DNA of 64,000 nucleotides, taken from Mariannaea sp. PMI_226. Its lineage: Eukaryota; Ascomycota; Sordariomycetes; Hypocreales; Nectriaceae. How positions within the stretch are numbered: the first letter of the stretch is position 1; every line of letters starts with the position of its first letter. The stretch is taken from positions 930,001 to 994,000 of the forward strand of contig JANFOG010000007.1 in the NCBI GenBank assembly GCA_024336345.1, in the 5' to 3' direction. The position numbers were made by a program, and so were the translations under genes. Below, in pieces: positions 22,014 to 31,573 of this stretch. The notes beneath the pieces were generated by a model. That model was not told the origin of the DNA and did no database searches. It saw only the letters and a list, made by a program, of their open reading frames with translations.

Positions 22014-22562
22014 TCATCTCCGTTTCGAAGCCTCGACTTTCTTAAGCTCCTCCCTGCGAACGGATTAGTTTCATTTCTCCAATACGTATAGACTACACCT
22101 ATGGCCAGCTAAAAACAACAGCCATCCGGGGCGTCATATACAGAGCATAGTCGAGGGAATAGGCAATCAATCTCATAGGGCTTAACGTGGGTAAAACGTA
22201 CTTGAGCTGTGCTGAAAAGTCATCGGTCGTGTCATCATCATCCCAGCTCTCTTCCCACAGATGTTTCGTCTCGTGGCTTCCTTGGGCAGCTTCGGTTTGC
22301 TCTTCTGGCCAGTCTGACAATGCAAAGTTAGCTTTAGTGTGTGCGCCAAGTATGCCTTGGGCGTGGAATGAAAGGACATGGGCGTGTTTTGCTATCCATC
22401 ATCCCTGCAGCGAAAGCAATATATGGATGATGTAACGGGCAAAGCGAACTTACCATCAACGGGGAAGTCCTCGAATTCGTCGTCCTCGCCTAGGGCGGCG
22501 GGCTTCTGCTCAGTCTTCTGCTCGACGGGCTTGTCTTCGGCGGGCTTGGTATCTGAGGCCAT
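22014..22562 (-). CDS. sem1: Sem1/DSS1 subunit of the 26S proteasome lid and TREX-2
   Basis: Very acidic small protein that stabilises the proteasome lid (Rpn3/Rpn7) and also serves TREX-2 mRNA export and DNA repair complexes. Three exons: 22562-22454, 22313-22202 and 22053-22014, joining to 86 residues. The diagnostic acidic-aromatic pattern is complete: DDEFEDFPVDDW, then HLWEESWDDDDTTDDF and SAQLKEELKK at the C-terminus. The first and third blocks are each split by an intron, so the protein is invisible as one frame. It is convergent with phosphoglycerate kinase, with 365 bp between the stops. Length and motif order match fungal Sem1. Confidence 0.95.
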
Positions 22563-24189
22563 GATTGCAGCTTCTGTGATTGCTTTCTGGCAAGCTTCGG
22601 CGGGATATCAATGGGAAGACGGCGATAACGAAGGGCTTATGGATGGAAGCTGGTAGCTGTGGAACCAAAGTGCGAGTCTTGGGCTGTGAGGGTGGGGGAG
22701 GTTGGATGATGTTTGGATGTTGATGATGGAATCGGAGCCTTACGTGATGAGGCGGGTGCTAGCTAGGAGAGGGGTGGCGGAGATTGAGGCGACAGTGCGG
22801 AAGAAAGGATGGGCCGGGGTCTAGGGTAGGCGCCCGTCCCTGACATCACTGATGGTAGTGGAATGCCATGGAAGTGCTCAACGTGATGGCGTTTCCAGCG
22901 TTAAAAGTGAAAGTAGGGCAGAGGGGGCTTGGCTTCCTGGGTGTGAGGCCGTTCCCAATAGGCAGTTTATAGGGTAAGATTTTTGCAATCTCACATAATG
23001 TGTTCTTGATAGGGATCAGTTCGGGTCTAGATACTACACGAAACGTTTTTACTCAGCGCGCTACACACCTAGTTCCAGCCAACACTGCTATTTTGTAGGC
23101 CACCTACCTTCCTATGTAGGTACCTAGAAGCACATGCCTCGGTAGGTATTCACGCACTTTCTTGAAGGGCCGAACTCAAGTTAGTAATCAGTCTCAAAGT
23201 CCTCCCAAAAACCCCCAGTTTACTCATCTTCAAGATAATCGAGGGCCCTACGCAAGAGATCACCGCATCTTGCGTACGTTCCACGTTTATGTGATGTCAT
23301 CCTTACGCCTCAACTCGCACTCGTATCTCGTTTCTTATCTGACCAGTGTCTGCCCTGCTTACGCCGGAAAAAAAACCAAAAGAGACCCGCCTAAGGATGA
23401 GGATTGTAAACTGCAAGTCGACGGACTTTAGGCGGAAATCTCTCGGAGGCTTCGCCGACTCATGACATACCTAACTAAAGCCCATAGCGCGCCTCATGGG
23501 CTTCAAGCCACCGGGATCTCCAAGCGCCTACGACGTGGAGATTGATTGGGCTCTGCTCTCTTTTATAACAAACAAATCACTCTTTCCAAATTTTGTGCCT
23601 TTGTGCTGCTACATACTTACTACTCGACTTTACCTTACCTGACCTCCGAGTTGCTCACCAGTCCTTCTACCATCTGCACTGCATATTCTGAGGTGGTTTT
23701 TCGCAAAATTGCGTCGTCGGTGATCAATTCCAACCCGACGCCCGACTCTCAGCCTTGTCCCGGGGTTAAGCATTCCCTTCTTCCGGCTCCCGCACCCGTA
23801 ACTCGTTGACGAGTACTCCGAATAGCAGGGGGGGGAGCACACAGGACACACAGGACGTCAGCATTTGGGGCTGAGCTTGGCTTTTTACCCGTGATTGGCA
23901 TATATCTCCCCAGCGTCCGTCCCTTGCAGAACTGTAAAGCCACCGGGGTTCGTGTCTCATTTTCTAGAGGGGGTCCTGCAACACAGACCCTCGAATTGAT
24001 CGATCAAGTTAATTGACGGATTGATTGATTTTTTTTCTTCTTCTTTATATCTAGTTGAGAGACTACTGGGCGATGAGACTCTTACCGATTTTTTGAGAAA
24101 GCAACCCCTCCCTTTCACCAGACACATTCTCTCTCATTATCCCTCACCCATTCTAGACCCCTCTCCACCCTAACCATCCGCCGCCAAAC
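22563..24189. other. divergent intergenic region of 1.6 kb
   Basis: Lies between the starts of Sem1 and Iml2 and should hold both promoters. The right 180 bp are C/T-rich and probably the Iml2 leader. No coding region, tRNA or repeat was recognised. Confidence 0.5.
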
Positions 24190-26397
24190 ATGAGCCGTTT
24201 AGCCGGCTGGTTTCGCTCCAGCGCGAAGCCTGATGATGCCTCTGTCAGTGATGCCGAGTCATCCCGTGACAACACTGCGAAGGAGATGGAAGACATTGAT
24301 GATGCCATGAACTCCGCTGGCCTCATCATGAACGACGACATCGACGGCGCTTGGGAACATTTGCAAAAGGGCGATTCATCCTTTCACCAACTCGGTCTTG
24401 CCGTCACCATTTTCATGCGCTCCGTCTTAGGTTTTGAGAAGTCAGTCATGACGGAGACAACAACAAAGCTGGACGAATGTGAGGCCAGGGCTCTGAACGA
24501 CTACAAAAAGGCCCAGAGGCACGGCAAGGCAAGGGCTGGTAGTAAGCTGTACCCGCCGGGGACGGAGTACGAGCTGGTGCGGGCGGAGACGCAGCTCATG
24601 GGTGCTGTTGTCGGTGTTTTGCACGAGAGTCTAATCGAGGCCATGAAGAGCTTTTACAAATTGAGAAAGGCTTTCTTGACACTCGACGCCATTATTGCGG
24701 CCGAAGATAAGGCCCTGGCGGAAATGGCTAATGGTCAGCAGCCTCAGCAGGTGGCAAAGACGGATGATGAAAAGAACGAAACGGACTCCAAAACTGACGA
24801 TGGCTCGAGCAGCGAGCCTGGTTCCATTGATGCCAAGGATTCATCATCAGGCCTTCAAACTCCCGCCAGTGCGATGGAGTCTTCCACCGGCACGACAACC
24901 CCCGATAATGGCAGTGGTGATGAGAAGCTGCCCGAGGTTCGTCCTGCCACCCCCCTGCAGGTCCGGTCCAAGCCCACCGACTCCGACAATGTCGTCCTCG
25001 ACAATCCTCTGGATATTTTTGTTCACTCTGGCGCCAGCATGTGCTTCGGAATCCTTCTTCTCATGCTCACTCTTGTCCCTCCCGCCTTCTCCCGTATTCT
25101 TTCTGTCGTGGGATTCCGCGGTGATCGGGAACGAGGTGTGCGGATGCTCTGGCGATCAACAAAGTATAACAACCTCAACGGTGCCATCGCCGGCATGGTC
25201 TTGCTCATGTATTACAATGGTCTCCTGGGAGTGGTAGATATCCTTCCTCACGAAAATGACTTTGATGAGCATGCTGAAGTAGTTGGTCCTCCTCGCCAAA
25301 AATGCGACGAACTTCTCGAGACAATGCGGACCCGTTATCCCGACTCAAGGCTCTGGCGCGTGGAAGAGGCGCGACAACACTCCAATGAGAACCAACTCAG
25401 CAAAGCCATTGAGATTTTAACTACCGGAAAGACGCCCAAGATGAAGCAAGTGGCGGCCGCGAACAATTTTGAGTTGTCCATCAGCTACATGTTCGTGCAA
25501 AATTGGAACGGAATGCGTGATGCCTTCTTGAGGTGCCTGGAGGTCAACGACTGGAGCCCAGCTTTGTACTACTACATGGCAGGATCTGCGTCTTTGGAAT
25601 TGTACCGTGATGCCGTCCACAGCGGAGAGAATGACGAGGCAAGGAGACAAAAAGCGAAGGTTGAGGAGTTCTTCAAGAAGGCGCCAACCGTCGTCGGAAA
25701 GAAGAAGTTCATGGCCCGCCAGATGCCCCTCGAGACCTTCATCCAGCGCAAGATTCAGAAGTGGGAGGAGCGAGCCAAGGCTGCTGGGGTCAGCATCGCG
25801 GATGCCATTGGTCCCAGCCCAGCCATTGAGATGTCGTACTTGTGGAATGGGCCGAAGCGCATGGATTCTGCCGAGCTGGAACGAGCGCTAGGGAACCTCA
25901 AATGGGAACGATGTACAGCAAAGGAGGAGGTTCTCAATGGAATCAAGAAGGAAGTTGATGAGATGGGAATTTGGGCGCTTCTGCAAGCTGCGATTCTGAA
26001 GAGACTCGGCAAGTATGATGAGGCAAGGGCCTTGCTAGATGAGCATCTTCTGAAGCAAGATCGGTATGTTTCCCCCATCTTGTATCAAAACCACAGAAAC
26101 ATCTCTAACACTATTACCAGATATGCATTTAAAGGTCCCACGAGAGATGACTACGTGCTCCCTGCGGGTAACTACGAACTAGGGTCCATCGCGTGGATCG
26201 AGTGCTGCAACCCCCCCAAGGATAGTACTACTGAGGAAACGGCTGCATACAGGCGGGCCAAGTTCGACGAGTGCCAGAAGCAGTTGGACATTTGCAAGGT
26301 CTGGGAAGCGTACCACCTAGATGCCAGAATCGGTATGCGCGTGCAGAGCGGCCTGGAGACTTTGGCCTGGTTCAAGAAGAAGATGGAATACAACTAG
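24190..26397 (+). CDS. iml2: Iml2-family (TPR_39) inclusion body clearance/mitochondrial protein
   Basis: Iml2 (PF10300) proteins associate with mitochondria and lipid droplets, and in yeast help to clear inclusion bodies. Two exons, 24190-26063 and 26121-26397, give 716 residues, close to yeast Iml2 (731). Seen: a N-terminal DIDDAMNSAGLIMNDDID block, an acidic Ser/Asp-rich linker (residues about 185-265), a hydrophobic segment (SMCFGILLLMLTLVPPAFSRIL, about 285-306) and C-terminal TPR-like helices. The 57-nt intron 26064-26120 (GTATGT, CTAACAC, ACCAG) has no in-frame stop and is a multiple of three, so reading through also gives an open 735-residue protein. Joining at R-YAFKG is the better fit to the family. 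Confidence 0.9.
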   Translation: MSRLAGWFRSSAKPDDASVSDAESSRDNTAKEMEDIDDAMNSAGLIMNDDIDGAWEHLQKGDSSFHQLGLAVTIFMRSVLGFEKSVMTETTTKLDECEARALNDYKKAQRHGKARAGSKLYPPGTEYELVRAETQLMGAVVGVLHESLIEAMKSFYKLRKAFLTLDAIIAAEDKALAEMANGQQPQQVAKTDDEKNETDSKTDDGSSSEPGSIDAKDSSSGLQTPASAMESSTGTTTPDNGSGDEKLPEVRPATPLQVRSKPTDSDNVVLDNPLDIFVHSGASMCFGILLLMLTLVPPAFSRILSVVGFRGDRERGVRMLWRSTKYNNLNGAIAGMVLLMYYNGLLGVVDILPHENDFDEHAEVVGPPRQKCDELLETMRTRYPDSRLWRVEEARQHSNENQLSKAIEILTTGKTPKMKQVAAANNFELSISYMFVQNWNGMRDAFLRCLEVNDWSPALYYYMAGSASLELYRDAVHSGENDEARRQKAKVEEFFKKAPTVVGKKKFMARQMPLETFIQRKIQKWEERAKAAGVSIADAIGPSPAIEMSYLWNGPKRMDSAELERALGNLKWERCTAKEEVLNGIKKEVDEMGIWALLQAAILKRLGKYDEARALLDEHLLKQDRYVSPILYQNHRNISNTITRYAFKGPTRDDYVLPAGNYELGSIAWIECCNPPKDSTTEETAAYRRAKFDECQKQLDICKVWEAYHLDARIGMRVQSGLETLAWFKKKMEYN

Positions 26398-26706
26398 CAG
26401 TAATGACATGCTTGCTTTCTTTATTTTATAGCTGGGGGCTTATATTGCTTTAGACATGGAAAACGGCCCGCCAAGAGAGCCGTGTGTATGACGTTCTTGC
26501 ATGAATAGAGTGGGGGAACAAGGCAACCGGAATGAATATAGAGCATATAAAAAAGGCGGGCATCAAAATGGATATTCACATATATATGTCTGAACTTTTC
26601 TGCTGCACTATTCCATTTCATCATGACACGTAGTAATCTTAATAACAATATTTCAGCACGCTCTTCCAAAGACTTGCCATGTCCCATCTCATCAGCAGTT
26701 TTGAAC
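26398..26706. other. convergent 3' regions
   Basis: Short gap between the stops of Iml2 and the desaturase-like gene. Nothing beyond shared 3' UTR sequence was seen. Confidence 0.6.
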
Positions 26707-27720
26707 TTATGTCTTCTTTGACCTCAACCTTGAACTCTTTCTTGTTCCATTTCTGCCTTCACTCAATGCGTCAATGCCATTCTGAATCATACCAGCACTG
26801 TCCTCCAGTTTCCCCATTGATCTTTCCTTGACTCTGTGCTTGTCCGCCTCGGCTTTGACGTCCTCCAGGACGTCTCCTCCACGGCTTGTTCCACTAATCC
26901 AGTCCAACAAGCCCCAAGCACCATAATTCGATGTACCCTTTCCGGCATAGTGAATGGCACAGCGCCGTGCAATGCCGCCCATGATGATGCCGGGGACGAT
27001 GCTGTATCCTGACATGGCTAGAGTCTCTTCGCTAGTACATAGGCCGAGGAAGAGAAAGTACGTGATGAGGTGAGGACGCAGGGCGAGGGCGGGCAGATAG
27101 ATTGGAAGAAAGCGATGGAGCAGCAGAGGTAACGGATGATCGGTGAAAAGCTGCAGGCTGTGCGGTACGGCAGCACGAGAGTGAGCGTAGCGGAGATGGT
27201 ACTTTGCGAGTCGCGATCGGCCGTGTAGGATGTACCGATGAATATTGTAAACGCATATCTCACGGACTGTCAGCAGCAGGAGGATGTGCTTGGCCATTTG
27301 CCATGGCAATGGCAGCGTGGTACTGGTTTTGAAGTCTGGCTCGTGCAAGGCGTATGCGAAGCCGACACTTGAGCCACCTTCTATAGCCGTGATGAAGAGG
27401 AGGTTGAACAGAGCAAGGCCAAGTTGTCCAAATAATTTCCGCGGGTTGCGCTCTGGCAGTGCAGAGCGGCCAGTAAACTTGATCGACTCGGCAAGACTTG
27501 GAACACCAAGGTCAAAAAGCAACGTGAGCAAGGATGGTAGAAGCCAAGCGGCTATACGAATGGCTAGGGAGCCGACGAGGCGGATCTTGAGCGGCGAATG
27601 GGACAGCACGAGAGTGGTCCATGTCATGTAGAAGAAGAGAAGGTTGAGCGACGTGGACCACGAGGCTGCTCCAGGGGAGAGGAGATAGGATAATATTGGT
27701 AGGGAAAGGAGGACGTCCAT
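26707..27720 (-). CDS. sterol desaturase/fatty-acid hydroxylase superfamily membrane protein
   Basis: Single exon, ATG 27720-27718, 337 residues. This superfamily (PF04116) includes di-iron membrane enzymes of the ER that oxidise sterols or acyl chains. Several hydrophobic segments occur (about residues 3-40, 45-72, 98-125, 140-158 and 215-228). Histidine boxes are visible: HRYILH (His161, His166), HLRYAH (His175, His180), HSLQ...DHPLP (His187, His195) and the terminal HYAGKGTSNYG (His257). The TSNYG ending is typical of this fungal subgroup. The tail is basic (SSRLRSKKT), which may act as an ER signal. The exact substrate is unknown, and the third box is less regular than in Erg3 or Erg25, so assignment to either is not supported. 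Confidence 0.85.
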   Translation of the reverse strand: MDVLLSLPILSYLLSPGAASWSTSLNLLFFYMTWTTLVLSHSPLKIRLVGSLAIRIAAWLLPSLLTLLFDLGVPSLAESIKFTGRSALPERNPRKLFGQLGLALFNLLFITAIEGGSSVGFAYALHEPDFKTSTTLPLPWQMAKHILLLLTVREICVYNIHRYILHGRSRLAKYHLRYAHSRAAVPHSLQLFTDHPLPLLLHRFLPIYLPALALRPHLITYFLFLGLCTSEETLAMSGYSIVPGIIMGGIARRCAIHYAGKGTSNYGAWGLLDWISGTSRGGDVLEDVKAEADKHRVKERSMGKLEDSAGMIQNGIDALSEGRNGTRKSSRLRSKKT

Positions 27721-27894
27721 GGAAGCGGGAACAAATATGAGGCTTCAAAAACTGTGGGGAATAGGTACTAAGGGTGAAAGTGGTGATATTTATTTGGTGT
27801 TGACACTCTTGTTGTAACGAGAGAGATTGATTGATCCAATGAAGGAACATGATGGAAAGCAACGAACTGGGGATTGAAGGACTAGTTATAAACA

Positions 27895-27952
27895 GTAAGG
27901 CAACTCGCGAATGAGGAGGGGGAGTAAGGCAACTCGCGAATGAGGAGGGGGA
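27895..27952. repeat. 29-bp perfect tandem duplication
   Basis: Two adjacent identical 29-nt units (27895-27923 and 27924-27952) containing CAACTCGCGAATGAGGAGG. It lies 175 bp upstream of the desaturase-like ATG, inside its probable promoter. Confidence 0.9.
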
Positions 27953-30900
27953 GAGATTTTCTACGACTTACAACCTAGGAAATGATGCCCACCAAACTCA
28001 TGTCGATATCATGACGTCTTTGCCTCACAGGCTTCCCTTTTAAATGGTTGCCAACCAGGATTGCGAAAAGTACGTAGGGTAGTGGTTGGTGGGTTGTCAA
28101 GATTGCAGATGCATACTATGTACAGCAAAGTGGTGTGGCTGCGATGACGTAGCTCGCTATAGGCCTATAGGTGTGGCTCACCCCAATGACGCCAGCGGGC
28201 CAGCCCTACGAAGGAGAAGATGCAGAATTTGGAAGACGGCGATGCAAACACCGTGATAAACGAAGGCATGGTACTCTGTCTCTGCACAAGAACCGACAGA
28301 CCGTGGATCTGGCGTAATTGCTTTGTGCAGCGTACCTATATACCTCGGTAACTTGCGTGTAGGGGGTAGGATAGGATGCGCGATCCAAAGACTAAGATCT
28401 GGAGTTGCTTGTCCGTCTATCTCTGTCAATCAACAATAATGCTACAGCACTATGCTTTTTTTTTTCTTTTTCCCCCTCTCCTCTCTCTCTTTTGGGTCCA
28501 AAGGGGGGACTGGGAAATGAAGACGTTGCAGCCGTTGAACCGGAGGATGAGCTCAACAACATAAGATGGAATGGAGACTTTCGCGAATCCTTCTTGTTTT
28601 CCCTTAAAAAAAAAAGTGCGATGTCCCTATACATACTCGGGGTTTAAAGGAATATTACTACTGTGTAGGTAGACAAGTCTCTGAGGTCTTCGCACGCGCA
28701 AGAGTTGCATATTTATGTTGTTTGTCTCAGCTGTTCCCACACTGTAACTGACACCATGCACGCCCACACCACCCCAACACACCCGCCTATAAGAAGCCAG
28801 CTCTCTACAACCGGCTCTGTACTATGTACAATAACTTGCAGCTCTCTCACTTGTTGGGAATGTCTCGCGGAAGCCAATCCATATTCGCGGCTGATCCAAA
28901 TCTGTTTAAGATCGCGTCCAGTGAGGAATCGCGAAGGGTTTTGACAAAAATAAGGTCACCTTTCATCAGCACTCAGCATCATTGCGAACAACACCCAGGC
29001 TAGTTGAAACTTGCAAGGATTGTCCGTCGGAATGCACAGCTCCTCCTGCACGCTCCAGGGGCGGGAAGGGGTGGAAGAGGGTGGGAACACTTCCTCCCGG
29101 CGGGCGGGCAGTGGGTTCGTTCGTTCGTCCGTCGACCCATTGATGATCTCCCACCAGTTCCTCTATGCGTTTTGCTAGATGTCGCTCTGTATGTATGTGC
29201 AGCAATTTAGGTAGCTATCCTGTGGGTTGGGGGGATGAGTGCGTTCACAGCCAATCTCGTGACTGCAATACTCAAGTGATGTGTAGACTACGAGGTATCG
29301 GGGCGAGGGAGGGGGGGGAAGGGGGGCAGAGAAACAAGGTCATGCTGAACTGAGAGGTCAGGGGAAGGGAGGTGAGAATGAGGCTCCAAGCTTATGATTT
29401 GTCAGTACAAACGACGTGGTTTGTCCTCGCAGCGCAGTGGCTCAAACAGATTCAGTCTGATGAATCCTCATTCTGGGAAGCAGAAAAAGAAAGAAAAAAA
29501 ATTACCTGGGGGTGTTATCGGTATTTGCTGACCCGTTGCAGGGTCCTTCTTGTCTTCAGCTGCAAGACTGCTCGCGCGCTGGCGGCGAACCCCCGTTCTC
29601 CGGCATCATCAGCTCCATCGACACCAACACGGTCTTTCTTTTCTTCTTTGCGATACGTTGATCATTCTTGTTTTTCTCGTTGTCCTCAATTTCTTTTCTT
29701 TTTGGGCAGAAGGTCATCCCGCACTTGGAGGCCTTAGTTTCTGGTCCCGTCCCCAACGACCTGCAGGCCTTCTGCATCATGATTAGTCCCGGTTCTTTGT
29801 GTGCAGCGGCTTGCATCAGCTGGGTGATGTCGCATTTGCATTGCAGAAAACCCCACAAGCGCTTCTTCACTCTGTCAGTGGGTGGGTAGGTGGGGAAATG
29901 GAGGGGATAGGAGCGTCACTCCTATTTTCAAGGCTGAAGGATACCCAGTCACTCATCCTCATATTGGATGTGTTCCCTCCTGTTGACTTCTATCTGCTCT
30001 CCGTCCTGCACTTTTGTTTTCTACTACCTTGTACTTTGATGATTGTAGTTTCGAGCTATGAAAACTCATGGATACAGTAATCACCTAACTTACCCTGTAT
30101 GTTTGAATGTTGTCCCCGTCACAGCCGATTACTTCATCGTTTGCTTAAAATTACCCCCAAACCCACCCACTCCTCTTCGTTGGGTGGCCTTCAGATCATC
30201 CCCTGGCAAACACTTTCACAACAACAAAGACCTACGCACTCCCTGCTCCGTAAGATACCTCTAGATGGCCCTCCGTCCGTCTCCCCAAATCCCTACCTGG
30301 TGCAGAGTAGTCTATACAGATGGACTATAATAATGAGAAGATACCGTCTATTCTATCCAGCAGGTCCGGAGGAATTATTTAGTAGTTTACCATTTCCAGG
30401 TTCCTAGCCAGGTACTATGTACGCAGCACGCAGGAGAGCACGTCCTTGGTCAAACCAATTACCGGACAGCCTAACTGATACTTGCTGTCGAATCAAAACG
30501 AAATGAGCCTAGCTCAAGAGTTTTTAGTGGCAATGATCTTATCCTTTCGTGTCTCATCCAACAGTCTTCTCGCTGCCTCCCTTTTCGTCTCTTGACCCTT
30601 GTTGGTGCCTCCTCGAGGTAATTAATTACCTTGCCTACCTGGGTACAAGACTACTCTCCAGATTACTCCGTACTGTAATACTCGTTACCCAAGCAGTCGG
30701 ATGCGCACCATGTACTGTAGTCTACTCCATATCGAAATTAATTTCTACATCGCGTCCTAATCTTTTCCTTTCCTTTCCCTCTCCTCTTGTCCACCATCAC
30801 ACTTCTCCTCCCTTCAAACTCATCCAGGACCTGACCCCTCCACGCACCGACGTCCGTATGTCCCCAGCATGTATGCAAGGGATGTACTGTAACTGCACCC

Positions 30901-31573
30901 CCTCCATTCTTTTTTAATTACGCCTCACGCCCTTAGGACGCTTGGACCACGATCCTGCATGCTGTCCACGCAACGTACCGTACCTTTCCTTCGTACATCC
31001 TCCCTGGCTCACCATCACGCACGCAAACGCACGGCAAAGGAGTGAGAAAAATAGACAGAGAGAAAGAGAGCGAGACAGCGCGAAGAGACCTGAAAAGGAC
31101 AACGGACCACAGGCATCACCGGCAGGAAATATCAATTACATCTTCGGCGTGTCTCGCATGCCGATAGCCTATCCACTCGTTCAAAAGAAAAAAAGGCGTC
31201 AACTTCCAGTATCAACTAACTCTCCCTACCTACACGCTACAGCACATCCTTTAGCATTTCCCATTCGTTTTCAAGCTCTCCTTGCGCCGCTCGCTACAAT
31301 ACGCCCCTGTGTCCACCGCAATCCAAGACATTCGGGCGCACCGTTCATCTCCTATACTGCTCCCACTGTCTCTCCGATCCTCTCCGTCGTCGTGGTCCCA
31401 GAGTCATCCTGCAGACTCTAGCTGCACCTCCAGCGCGCCATCGCGTTAGTCCTGCAGCGTGCATCACGCCCCCCAGCCTCGCCGTCCAGTATCCAGTCTC
31501 ACCACATTCCCAGCGATCGTCGGTCTGCTAATAGAGCCCACCCCGGCTCTATTATTCCTCTCCTTCCCCCCCG
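27953..31573. other. gene-free stretch of 3.6 kb, probably a large regulatory region
   Basis: No coding exon with a start, motif or splice pattern was recognised on either strand. Homopolymers and C/T-rich tracts are frequent (28457-28500, 29681-29705, 30765-30820). The right end (about 31250-31573) is a pyrimidine-rich leader of the hydrolase gene. A long leader, upstream ORFs or a non-coding RNA are possible but not shown by sequence alone. Confidence 0.45.
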
